This document shows, in pieces, positions 1 to 12,400 of a DNA stretch of 64,000 bases; the stretch's first letter is position 1, and the number at the start of each line of letters is the position of its first letter. The position numbers and the translations under genes were made by a program. The notes under the pieces are model-generated. The model did no database searches. It was not told the DNA's origin and saw only the letters and a list, made by a program, of their open reading frames with translations. Source of the stretch: Dipetalonema caudispina (lineage: Eukaryota > Nematoda > Chromadorea > Rhabditida > Onchocercidae); assembly GCA_013365325.1 (NCBI GenBank), contig JABVXV010000013.1, positions 431,413-495,412 of the forward strand. Direction: 5' to 3'.

Positions 1-1652
1 GAAGCCGTTTGCTTGAGGTATATAATTTTTTGGTTTAAGGGATTTTTTCTGTCCATTACTTGCATGAACTATCCTTGCATATATATATATATATATATTC
101 TTCGGTGTGAAATATGTGACTTCATGAGGAAATAATATACCAATAGCCGAATAGTAGCTATATGTGACAAAAGTAATGACAGTGGAATAATTGGATGGAA
201 ATCTCATTGCAAAATAATGATCTGATAGAGTCTTAGTGACAAAAAAGAAGTGGTTTTATTTTTAATTATTCAGAGTTATCTGATTATTGAGTCACCATTG
301 AAAAGAACTATAATTTGATCGTAATATTATATATTTGTTCAACACTTTTATAAACGAATTATTGTTTGTAGATTAGCAACTTGCTTAATCAACTTTCCTG
401 GCAAGTTGTAGAAACACCACAAGCTTCTGGACATAATAAAGAAATTGTGCTTGAGGGTAGTGATGTGCTATATACTGGTAAAGAGGTGTTTGTTGGGATA
501 CGAAAGAATGGTACCAACATGGAAGGAGCATTGGTAATTTTATTTATATCCCGCACATATTTTTATTATTTCATAAACATTAGCGTAATTTTGCAGTATA
601 TACAATGGACGTCGTTTTCAAACTTTATTATGAAGAGAATTTTTGAATAATCATTATTTATTTTCAGGTTGTCGCACGAACATTTTCTGATTTAGCTGTA
701 ATACCAATTACACTTCCCGGAAATCAATCTTTAAGACATTATGTTTCACTGATTTCGGCCGATGTCCTTGCAGTGGGCAGTTCCAAAGAAGCGAAACAAG
801 TTATACAAGTATCTTCTCATTAAATTATTTTGCTCTTTAAGTCATATGAAAGGCAATTTAATGTTAGACCGCTCTTTACTCAATTCGAACATACTACCAA
901 TTTCATTATTAAATCGTTTTTATTATTAGTAAATCGTTTTTCACTTTATTGGGCTAACTATGTATACATTTGATTTTCTAAAAAAAGATTAAAATCTTTG
1001 TTTCCTAACCCGTTTTTAGCGGATGGAACGAGAGGCAACCTTCCGATACAAAACTCTTACAGTGAACCATGATGAAGCCGTAAATTGTTTAAATGTTAAT
1101 GATTATGTTATTTATCGACAAGATATTCCAGAAACGGTATGTTTTATAATTTTTGTTGTCAGTTGGATCATAAATTTCCTTCGATAAATTCTAAATTGAA
1201 AAGTGATAAAGTACCAAAAAAAAAAAAGATAAGGAAGTTAATGGTCTTAGTTCTTTAAGTGGAATTCTGGCACTATATGACAATATTCTTTCTTGTCGCA
1301 TATCCTTCTTGTATTGCTCGGCACGTAAATTTGGATAGCACTTTGTAAAATGGAAGATTATGAAAGTTTAAAAAGAAGGTTGATGGTTTCTTAAATTCGA
1401 AACCATTTTAAATCCCAACCAGTATCATCATAAAGCCGCTGACCATCACTGCTGCTTAATTGATATGTTGTATATACAATTCATATACTTCTTGCTATTC
1501 ATTTTAAGAAATCTTTCTAGAAATTTCAAATTCTTCATGAACCGATTCAAATGGCTGGAATAACGGCAGGTGAGCTGGCAAAAATTGGAAGTCCTATCTC
1601 ACGTTTCGTTTTGCTTACTATGAAAATGGAAACTCTTAAATTTTTCTGGTGA
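1..1652 (+). CDS. DDAH-family (dimethylarginine dimethylaminohydrolase-like) protein, 3' part
   Basis: The gene enters from the left edge. Exons read 1-17, 372-533, 668-808, 1020-1136 and 1521-1652 (TGA), all phase 0 with GT-AG borders. The protein aligns by eye with the second half of animal DDAH: GSDVLYTGKE matches the family GGDVLFTGRE block, then come the VGIRKN...TNMEGA stretch, LAVGSSKEAK, NHDEAVNCL and a C-terminal GELAKIG segment. Family members hydrolyse methylated arginines that inhibit nitric oxide synthase. Odd here: the C-terminal segment ends SRFVLLT, where the family has its catalytic cysteine (human C274), and no cysteine is present. The active-site histidine and a substrate-binding arginine are not clearly kept either, so a non-catalytic or altered role is possible. 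The family call is strong; enzymatic activity is doubtful. Confidence 0.8.
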
Positions 1653-3397
1653 CTGTTCTCTGGTTTACTTTTTTGTAGGGCTATAGGTACATTGTCTAAG
1701 GTATAATCCTATACCTTATGTAAATCTCATTATCTTTATATTAACCCTTTGTTCTATCTTGTATATACTTATACTGCTGAAATGAAGAGGACTTTTTTTG
1801 GGATTTCAGGCATTTTAAGTGTGTTTTATTACTGCTGATGATGTTCCTAGTTTAATTTTTGTCATGCTTACTTTTGAATCACATTCCACATCCAACAAAA
1901 TAGTGAGAGCTTTTTTTAGCTTTTGATTGTACTTAATTTTTTCGCGAAGATATATGATATTCTCACTTATGTGTTGGTAGCGGAACAAAAATCCGCAACT
2001 TTTTTAGCAGTATATGCAGATACTTTCGCTTTACCAATGCCGTATGCCCTCCCACATTGCCTTTCTTCTCTTCCCATTCTGTGGGATATGTAACACTCGG
2101 GAGGATATAGGGTAGTGGAACGATGTATAAATGAAGATATCCATATCTTTTTCATGAAAAAACGATTAAGGTTTTTTTCACTAATGAATGTTACACTTCC
2201 CTCTTCTCATATAGAAACCATCATTTTCTTGATGAGCAAGATTGTAAGTAACAAAACGAAATTCTTGTTTAGTTTGAATAAATTTCTTGGAAGTTGTATG
2301 GTACAAAAAAAACATGCAAGCAATAGGGACTTTAAATAAAAAATTTGACAGTCACTAAAAATAATAATACAGCAAATAATTACAAACCGTGCAAACAGGA
2401 AATATTGGGATGAAGTGCGGTCAGCTAACAAAATGATAATATAAAATTAAAACCGGATGGTCCAGTAAACACCACAGCCACAATTTCTTCAAGCACCTAG
2501 AAAATTAAAACAATTTCAAAAAAAAAAAAAAATTAAGGATACCTATGGATTTGATGTTTGGAGAACGATTTCACCTCGAAATTAGAACGTAGAATGCCCA
2601 AACATTTTCATTGATCTGATTTTTTATAGAATGACATTAGTCAGAAAGTATTAAATATCTTTTGAGGATTCTCGTAGAGTCTAAACACGTTCATTAGCCT
2701 GAGTTTTAGTACAGTAAAAGATAGTCCTATTATTCACATCAATCGTTAAAGTGAAAAGACGGAATAATCAGAACAAAGAAGGCGAAAAAAAAAGCTCAAA
2801 AAAGCATGCAGCTCTTAACATAATTCAATGCTGACATAAAACTTTTCTAATGCGTAGCATATAAGTAAATTAAAGAAATCTAAGAAACATTATGAGTTGG
2901 AACATTGACATGTGAAAGAAAAAGACCCAAGGTGGATAAGAAAGAGCCCAGAAAAGGAGATAATAAATAGTGAAAAAATAACTTTACTATTGCCACAAAA
3001 CATTAGGAGGAAAGGATTGCACAAACTACCAGGAGTTCATAATTAGAAAATATAATCTACCATACCATCCACCATTGTTATCAACGTGTAGAAATATATT
3101 TATATTTGCTAAATTGCGTGGAAGTTTCATATCTTAAACAAATTTCTTCCAAGATTCTAGAAGTTTACAAGTAAATGAGGAATTCTGATGGATTACGATG
3201 GAACTTTCCGCCAATACACACCTATATTGTGTACTCATATTGTATACTATGATTGAAGGGAAAATTTTGATACTTTTTTCTCCAGAACTTTAGATCAAAA
3301 AAATGGGAACATGAGGACTGTCACGTTCTCTAAAGAAAATAAAAAAATGGCTGAATGTAATAAAAATGTTGAGATCAGTTTCCAAATACACATCAAA
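1653..3397. other. Intergenic, convergent 3' ends
   Basis: This gap separates the ends of the DDAH-like gene (+) and the Flower gene (-). AATAAA motifs at 2277-2282 and 2335-2340 on + could end the DDAH-like transcript. The short ORFs here have no family resemblance and no splice-bounded structure. I see no other element. Confidence 0.6.
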
Positions 3398-4468
3398 TCA
3401 AGCCACGGATGGATTTCCAAAAGATGCCGGTGTCTGCTGTTGGTTGACATTAGCATTCCATGCCGGATCTGTGGTACCACCCATTGATGATAAGTCCGCT
3501 TTTTTGCCCAGTGCCAAAAAACCATAAACTGTGCCGGATGCGAAAATCATCCCACTACCAAGTACTGTACTTAACTCAGTGTACAACAATATTGGTAGCA
3601 CACCCATGCTATAAAAATTTAATTGCATGCAGTTTTCGTATAATACCTGTCGAAAAAAAAAGAGTTTTTAAGGGAAAATTAAGAAATAAATACTCTATAA
3701 TGAATAGCATTCCTGAAGAAATGTAAAAAATAACGATTATCCATTTGTGTCAATATTGAAAGGAATCATTGCTATGCATACTAATAACTCTTTTCACCTA
3801 GAATCTCTGAAGAGAACTACCTAAATAAAAGATAAATAAACGTATATGAAGTAAACTTACACGCAGTAAAGAACTGCTTTATGCCAATACTTTCGTGATT
3901 CCGAAAAGATGGCAATTTTTTCAATGAAATCGATACACATGCAACAAAACGGAGCCTCTAATGCCACCGTTAGCATACCAAATGCTCTGCAATAGCGAAT
4001 TAGTCAGTAATAATAGCTACAAAAATCAACTATTCCGCTAATATTTAAACTGGCATTGCAATATTAATCTGGTAAAAACATTTTAGCTATCATTTATGAA
4101 TCTTAAAATAAGTTCCCGATATTAACTTCTGGATCAAACGATGATTCTTAAAAAGCTTAATAAAATCAATATACGATCTCCATTTCCATATGTCTTATGA
4201 CTCTATATTCAAAAACAAAATTCACTGTATAAGAAATGAATAATAAATGAAACTGTAAATAAATAAAAATAACTAACAGTTGTAATAAAGCAGCAATGAG
4301 ACCGGTTGCAGAAAATGAAACTAAGCCAAGTACAGCAAAGAAAATAGCCACAAAACCACCAAGTACTCCAAGTCCTTTAGCCAGGAAACGTACCCACCAC
4401 GGAAATGCAGCATTTGGATCATGCTCTTGCTGCATTTGTGATTGCATTCCAGATGTTGCCGCTCCCAT
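3398..4468 (-). CDS. flwr: Flower (CACFD1-type) vesicle membrane / calcium channel protein
   Basis: Three exons on the minus strand: 4468-4278, 3986-3861 and 3608-3398, giving 175 residues plus stop, the usual length for Flower. The N-terminus PWWVRFLAKGLG leads into a first hydrophobic segment. Exon 2 holds the family signature LEAPFCC, including the acidic residue considered essential for channel activity in the fly protein. Exon 3 has a last membrane segment followed by GSGMIFASGTVYG and ALGKKA, both typical of the family, and a short polar tail. Flower proteins are small multi-pass synaptic-vesicle and plasma-membrane proteins linked to calcium entry, endocytosis and cell-fitness signalling in flies. 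The spliced frame is continuous and agrees with the family end to end. MED14 lies 1.9 kb upstream on the same strand, too far to assume an operon. Confidence 0.92.
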
Positions 4469-6406
4469 CGTATTATCAAGTTACTACTTTTTTGTTAATA
4501 AATCTGAAATGCATTACTCATATGTTATCAAAATTTTATATAAATAAGCAAACAATAAAATCTGAGCAAATAATGTCTAACTAATCTAAATTATTTGATT
4601 ATTTCAAATTTTTAAAAGTTAATCGCTATGAGAATACTGTACAATCTACCCGTTTAACAAAAATGAAGCATTTCTACTAAAATGAGAAAGGAATGTGTAA
4701 CCAGGTGGAATAAAATAGGAGGGAGAGATGCAATGATCCCATATACCTATAATACAATGATGAAATGCATCACACTGATCAATTTCCATTTCTGAATCAA
4801 TGTTTGCCCAAAAATTCCTATCAATCAATCAATATTTTTATAGTTTCAAAATATCTACTTTAAAATATATCTGACTTATTAATAACAATTAATTATTATC
4901 ATAGAAATTATTAATAACAAATTTATTCACAGTAATTTTTTTCATTTCTTTAAATAGTTGCACAATATTGGAATAAATTATCGTATTTACAAAGAAAAAA
5001 AAAATTTTTTAAAAAAAAAAATAAGAAAAAAATCCTCCTATATTTGTTAACAAAAAAGATTAAAGAATAAGACATTTGTAGAATGACATATGTAAAGTAG
5101 ACTGCTAACGATGTTGTATACATCTGGTAAAAATTGATGATTCAATTCATGGGATAAAAATATATGAAACAGAAGTTAGAAGTATTCTGAAATAATAAAA
5201 AAAATTAGAAGAGGAAAGAAAAAATGGACATGAAATGATAATGAATTAATTAGATACGATCGAAATATGGACTAGAAAAGAAATAATTTTGAACATAAAA
5301 TAAAAGAATGAGTTTTGTAAATACCCTTACTGATGATGAATAAAAATGAAAAAAAAAAAAAAAAAAAAAAAAAAAAGATCCTCTTTAAAAACTAAATGGT
5401 TAATCCTATCATATATTTGAAAAAATTAAAAAAAAAAAAAGAGCTAAAAATTTGAATGTTGCTTTTTTTTTTTTTTTTTAATGAAAATTACAATTCGAAG
5501 TATTCCCTATATAAAAAAACATCAAAAATAACATGCATAAAAGATGATGTGATAGACAATAAACAAATTATTCACAATTATAATTTGAAAAAACACGTTT
5601 GGAAATTGAAAATTCCAAAAACAACCCGATGAATATTCAAATATTTATGCCCATACATGAAATGAATAAATGAAAATGATACATCATATTTGAGCTTGAG
5701 ACCATTTTATTAACCAATATTTGGTAACCTCTCAGTAATTTATTTGACGATCACCAAAAATGCATTACAAGTTATCATCAGAAATTATTATTTCTTTCCT
5801 TCGGCATTCACATTGCACTTATCTTTTCCACCATTATAGAATTTCGAAAGTTATCAAAAAAAGAAAAAAATCTTCGTCACACATAGCAATATTCATTCTT
5901 CAAACATTATTCACAGTTAGTTCATATTGTAAAATTTTGAAAATAGAACAAAATCTTCAAAACTATTTGCATCAATTGTAAATATTGTTTGAGTAGTGAT
6001 TCCCCAAATTTAAAAATTATGCTAGATGTCAGTCTATGGTAGAATCAGTGAATGATTATGAGAAATCAAAGAGAAAAATGATCAGTGAATGATATAAACA
6101 AGCATTAAAGATAGTGCAGCAATTCCTACAGTCTCGGGATACATGAGCTGGCCAAAAAATACACTAAAAGTCTACGTTGTACCCACCCTTTCATGAGCAC
6201 AAGATTTTTTACTTCATGAAAAACTAAATGTAGCAAATTGAAATGTCCATCTCAGTGAAGTTCTGGTATCATTTCATTTATTTAAGACACTTGAGAAATA
6301 CAGAGGGCAGAAACATAATAAGTAATATAGGAAACAAATCTTACATACAAAATAACCGGAAAAATTCAACACATTATAAACCTGAGGAAGAACTACCACA
6401 AGAATG
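4469..6406. other. AT-rich gap between MED14 and flower
   Basis: Very AT-rich with long homopolymers: an A run of about 28 at 5349-5376 and a T run near 5463-5480. A minus-strand AATAAA (TTTATT at 6277-6282) lies about 125 bases past the MED14 stop and is a likely polyadenylation signal. I see no coding exon. Confidence 0.6.
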
Positions 6407-9400
6407 CTATCGTTGTACGGCAAAATTATGAGCAAGAGAATAGATAGCTGGCCACAAAGCTGGTTCATTTGTTAGGGAGTACTGTTCGGAAACATTTGAT
6501 AAAACAGTAGTAGCATTGCTGGCATCATCATCCGCACCGCTACTACGTCGAGCTATGGTATTCCTAAAGCAACCAAACGATTAAGCATGTAAAATTGTAA
6601 GCAGCAGTTATCATTCTACACTCAACAATATACGAGAAAAACAACAATAATTGAAGCAAATTATAATAAGCCAATTCTTTTGCGTCGAGCAAAAAAATAA
6701 ATAAATAACAAGACTCGATTTGGTCATAAGCTGAAGCCTGGATACGATAATTGGACCTATTAGCAAAGTGGAAAACCTTTTTTACTTCAATTCACTTCTT
6801 TCAATATAGGAAATGAGGTCAGTCACATTTTTAAGTCATTTTTAAAATCAAAAATCTACTCATTCCAGAAAAGCATTATAAATCTCACGTTTGCGTGTTA
6901 TAAATGAGAGGTATCAAGTGTTTCGATGCATCCGCATTTTTTTCTGATGGATTATGACGTGTTGGTCTTAAACAAAGCTGAAAGTTCTAAAAATTATTAC
7001 AATTAATGACTGATAAATAGAAAAGGACTTGAGAAGAGGCAAATTGCGTCTGGGGAAATAAATGTCCTAGAATGAGCTAATAAGTACTTAAATTCAGGGG
7101 GCTTACCAAAATAAGAACACTGATATTCGTCTGGTCAATAACAATGCCAGGTGAAATGCGTGCTCTTGGTACCGATCCTTCTTGGCTCCACATCACCAGC
7201 TGTATTGATGGACGCCAAGGAGTGTCCTCGGTCCAATTCTATTGGAAGGGAAAGAATCATTTTTTTTTTTTACTAAATATATTAGTATGAGATGAAATTA
7301 TTTAAAAAATATTATTGCTTGAGAGTATGACTTTTCACAAACGTCCCTTTTGCTAAATACACTACATGTTACCATGAATAAGTGCCCTGTCTGTCATGGA
7401 TACATCTGAAAAATATTCTCGTATCCTAAAGATATGTTACAACGTGCTGAAATTGCAATGAAGATATATATAATCCAAGAAATTCTGTTTTCTGAATAGG
7501 CGTAGTAATACTAAAATTTGGATGAGCAAAAAACTTGTAAAATGGATATTGCAAAAGTCAGTTATTTCCACATACAAACATAACTTACCATTTGTACACT
7601 CATTATACGGGCAATAGCCGAGAATGCACCTGGTGCAGCAAGCCTGCATGCATTGGCGAATGCAACCACAGCAATTTCGTTCCCTAATCGAGCAACAAAT
7701 TTCACGAAATAAAGCTCCGCTGTACGAATGTCGTTATCAGCCGGAATATCTTCACCATCTAAGAACATGGAAATTTCAAACTACCACGTAATCAATAATT
7801 CCATTAAAACCTTAATTTCTTGTACCATGTATCTAATTTTTTAAAAACTTAGTTGTTATACAGATACACTGTTGCAAGATTAAGAAATGAAAGACTGAGA
7901 CACCTCTTACCACATCATTCACCCACTTTTCTTCCATAATGAGAATTCTAATCGTACCTCATTTCTTCTGAAAAAAAACTGAATAAGTCATTTGAAGAAA
8001 ACTTGCCGAAATCCAATTTCATTTTCAAACTCATCGTTTCTTCATCCAAATAGATATTCATATTGACCAAGAACGGTTCATGCTTTAAGTTCGGGGGTGC
8101 AGCACCTAATACAGATAACCGGACACTTTCTGCAGTTGTAATTAATTGTCGAAACTGAATCACTGGATGCGCACCTGATCCACGATGCTCTCGACGATAT
8201 CCCTCTAAGGCTGGACCCAATTTCGCCAAGTATGCTAATGCAAACAAATACTGATCGAGAGGACAACTTCCTGCAATATTCGTTATTAGTATCGAATAGT
8301 AATAATGGGATACGAGATTCCACGACATCACATACGAATGTCGTATTCAACAAATCTTAAATACTATATAAAAGAACTGAATTAAGGCTGTTGGAAGTAA
8401 CCCACCAGACTCATCAATGGCTGTCATGCAATGCAGTGAATCGTGATCCAGCAAAATTGGGGTTTTCGAGCGACAATCTGATGAATATCGCAAGGAAGAA
8501 CCAAAGCTATCTATGGGAGGGACAGATAATGACATATGTGACATTGGCGACGATACAACTCTCGATGCTGGAGAGCGAACCATCTGGAAGTAAAAATTGT
8601 ACACTAATTGAGTGTATTAAGTATATTCAGAGCAAATAAAGGTGGGAAAATTAATCGCTCCGAAAAAAATCAACTAAAAATATTCCTTTACCATCTTTTT
8701 TCTTGCCATTTCACTACAATCTCTTCGAATTGTACATAGCACTACACCTCAAAAATATAAATTCTACTTATTAAATATCAAATAGCATGAATTACCTGAT
8801 GAGATGGTAGCGATCCAGGCCCAGAACCGGTAGCTGTCCAGCCAAAGGCACTAGGCGATTTTTCTTCATTTGTACTTCGCAGTTCCGGACTAAAAAAACA
8901 GTAAGACATATATGTAATGATAGAGGATATGAATAATATTTATTAAGTGCGGATCGTTTTGGATTACCACAATTTTCTCCCAGTGTGGAGGAATCGGCAA
9001 GATTAACTGAAGAATTCTTTGTATAAATTCAAGATAAAAGTAGGAATATGTTTAATATTCAAGAACTGCTTACCTCAAGAAATTACTGCAAAATTGGCGC
9101 AAACGGGATGCATAAGTTGAGCCCGGTGAGCAATCACGTAAGCCAATTCGTGAATTACCCAATAAAAGGAATTCCAAATGCACATGGCCATAAATTAAAC
9201 GAATTCTGTATTCATCCACTATTGATATTGTGATCTAGAACAAACCAAGTGAAGATTTATTGCAAAAATTTAATGATTTTTGAGTTAGTAACGAACACCA
9301 TTGAACCGCTCCGTCTTTGTGTAAACATGGTCATATCTTTAATATAATCACTTCTGGACTTCGTAAAAATAGCGGTCCATTATCATATCAGAGATTTAAA

Positions 9401-12400
9401 TCGTTCGACTACAGGTGACCTACACAGGTAATACAGTTTAGGAAAGTTTGAAGAATCTGGAATTCGTAAATATTTGCCACCGTATTTTGCCACATCTCAA
9501 TCTACAATGAGATGTACAAGTGAAAACATGCTTAAGCATGCTCCCAATTTGTTAATAATTGCATACTTGCAAACCCAACGCCAAAGCAGCATCATAGCAC
9601 ATCATCTGACAAAATGCCCGTAGCGATTGAAGTCGAATTCGAGTGAATGAATGAAGTGCCGAAAGCGGAGCAACAGAATCAATTAAGTATTGCACGAGAT
9701 CAATAAGGGAACGTCGTTTATTGAATCGTTCTTGAAGGCGAGAAGCTAGTAGTACGTGTGGATTCCACAACCTATAATTATTTTCTGGACAATAAACTCC
9801 TCTATTTATAACCTGGCTTTTCACAGTCAACGGAAATGACAAGAACTTGACATAGTACTTTTCAAAGAATTACAAAACATAATGTCGACGCACTGTAGCG
9901 TTTAACGGACATCTAATTCTTTCCCTTATTATGTCCTGTCATTCCACAGCAAATGGATAGAAAAAAATAAAGTTTTGTTTTACAAACAGAAATTTTCATC
10001 ATTTGAATCCTTTATGTGGATAACTGCAAATTATTACCGCAGAGTGAAATGATCATTGGTGAGATCAGTTGTTGTCGTCCGACGACTTGGTCCAATTCCA
10101 AATGTAAGATAAAAATACTGCTTATTGTTAGGAGCTTTTTGCGTCCTCCATGAAAGCATCATCAACATATTACGGTTTGAACCGTATGCCAATACAAGTT
10201 TGTGATAAGTGAATGCCACAACCTATTTATGGATCATTTTTAAAAGTGTATTAGAATTAATTAATGCACGAACTAAATAATCCTATTCACACGTTATTCG
10301 ACCTTATTTAATGATTTCGTTTGAAAATGATTAAGAAAGTTGCGATGAAAAATGGGGAAGTTGAGACTCTTTGAAAAGCCTAACTTTACATCACCACGTA
10401 CTTACTAAGCTTAAATCTTGAGTAAAAATAACATAACTTACATTACAGTACTTATTATAGTGACTATAATAAGCAGCTGCAAACTCCTTCACTGGATCAA
10501 ACATATGCGCAAAAACGATTAAACGATCAATCATGTGGGTTGAAACACTTTCCGATGTATTCGGTGATGAAACTCCTCCGCTACCATGAATCTCCATAAC
10601 AGTCGTCTTCGTCTAAACAATTGATTCACGAGAAATGATGCTTATTTAATTATAAGTTAATGAGAAACAGCTGAGTGTTATAACTGCTCACCCAGACATG
10701 TTCTTTGAGTATAAACATCAGACAAGAGTTCTTCCAAGCAAAACATTTCTCGTACAAAGAAAATCATGCAAACCTTTGTGGACTCATAATCAATACGCAT
10801 AATGGGCTCATAGAAATCAGCAACCAACGGCGTATTAATCAAAGTGCATTCAAATGGCCAAATAACTCGAGTTCTTGTATCCAATCGAAGGCAACAGTTA
10901 ATTACGGATGAAAAGAAATCATCGGATCCTGAGGGTACGGCTTCAGAGAAGCTGAAGGAAAAAAAATTTAACCACTTAAATATAATATGCACTAAAATTA
11001 AAGCAGATCTAGAAAAAAGGAAGAAAAATATTTACTCCGTTATATGTAAAATTAGACCACCAACTGTCGGTTCCACAGTAAGGGGCTTATATTTGACATT
11101 ACGGCGATCGAGTTCTTCACAAATCCTCATAAATGCTAGTCGATCATCCAAAGTTGCTACAGCTGATGTTAGCAATCTTCTGTCACCCAACCAACGACGA
11201 CGCTAAAATATAGCTTACAGAAGTTCCTCTGATTAATAAAAAGTTCTCACTTTTAAATCAAGTTTTAAATCAAATTAAAAAAATCAAAAAAAATTTTAAA
11301 AAAGTAAGGGGAAAGAAAAATTAAATCAAACTCATAAGTACTGTTAATACCTTTGCAGGAGGTTCATCATCGTCATTTCTTGCGCTTGAAAAACTTGATT
11401 CTGGTAGCGTTGTCAACAATTGAGAAGGATGCAATCGTACCATATTTAACTTTCGCTCAACGTTTGACAACAAATACATATCAATGTTAACTCCAATTTG
11501 TTCGTTAGGAGTAAATGAAACTATCTAAAAGATTTAACGTGTTGGCATGTATGGTCCATGTATGTCCTTACGTGCAGCCATGAGATCACAATTGACTCAA
11601 AAGACCAATCAATCTTGATAATTCTTAAAAGTATAAATGAAAAGTTGGACAAATAACTTTCTATATTTTTTGAAATATTCTTTCATAATAAAACAGCAAA
11701 CAATCGAATAATAAGTCCATACATTAAACCTAAACAGCAAAAAAACTTACGAGATAATACATTTCTTCTTTGATAAACTGAAGGCATATCCGATCAGGCG
11801 GTAGTTCCGGAAGACTTGACAGTCGAGTGCAAAATACGTTTTCTGGAACAATCCGGACCGGAAGAGGTGCAATAGCTTTACGATACCGTTCCAACATTAA
11901 TAAAATTCTGTAAAAAACAACGTTCAATGTTTTACAATTTAATAGATAATTGAACAAATTCCGAAATCCTGAACCTGATGTTTCAAGTAAAATATATGCA
12001 ACTAATAAAATATAAATGGTATACAATACCTAAGCCTATCCATCTTATCTGTGATTGCTTGCAAAGGCACGCGATCGTCGATAAGCGTTTCCAACTCTCG
12101 AAGTTCTGGGCATGACCCTGAAATTTGGAGAACATTGAAAAATGAAAACATGGAAATTCCACTTTTATTTATTAATTTAAATGTTGATTAATTTTCGTTG
12201 AAATTTGTTTATTCAGGACATAAAGTTCATATCCATCGAGTTCAAAAGACATCCATTGAACAAACTCAAAAGTCTACCTAGTGCTCGCACAATTGCGATC
12301 ACATTTCCAGAAAAATCGTTAATTGACACAACGAGCATTTCATCAGCGTGTGATTGGGCCCCTAATAAAGGATAAGTAAGAGTGGGAGCAGCTCTACCCG

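Noticed and set aside
10844..11206. 120-codon plus-strand ORF
   Set aside because: Antisense shadow of MED14 exons 13 and 14.
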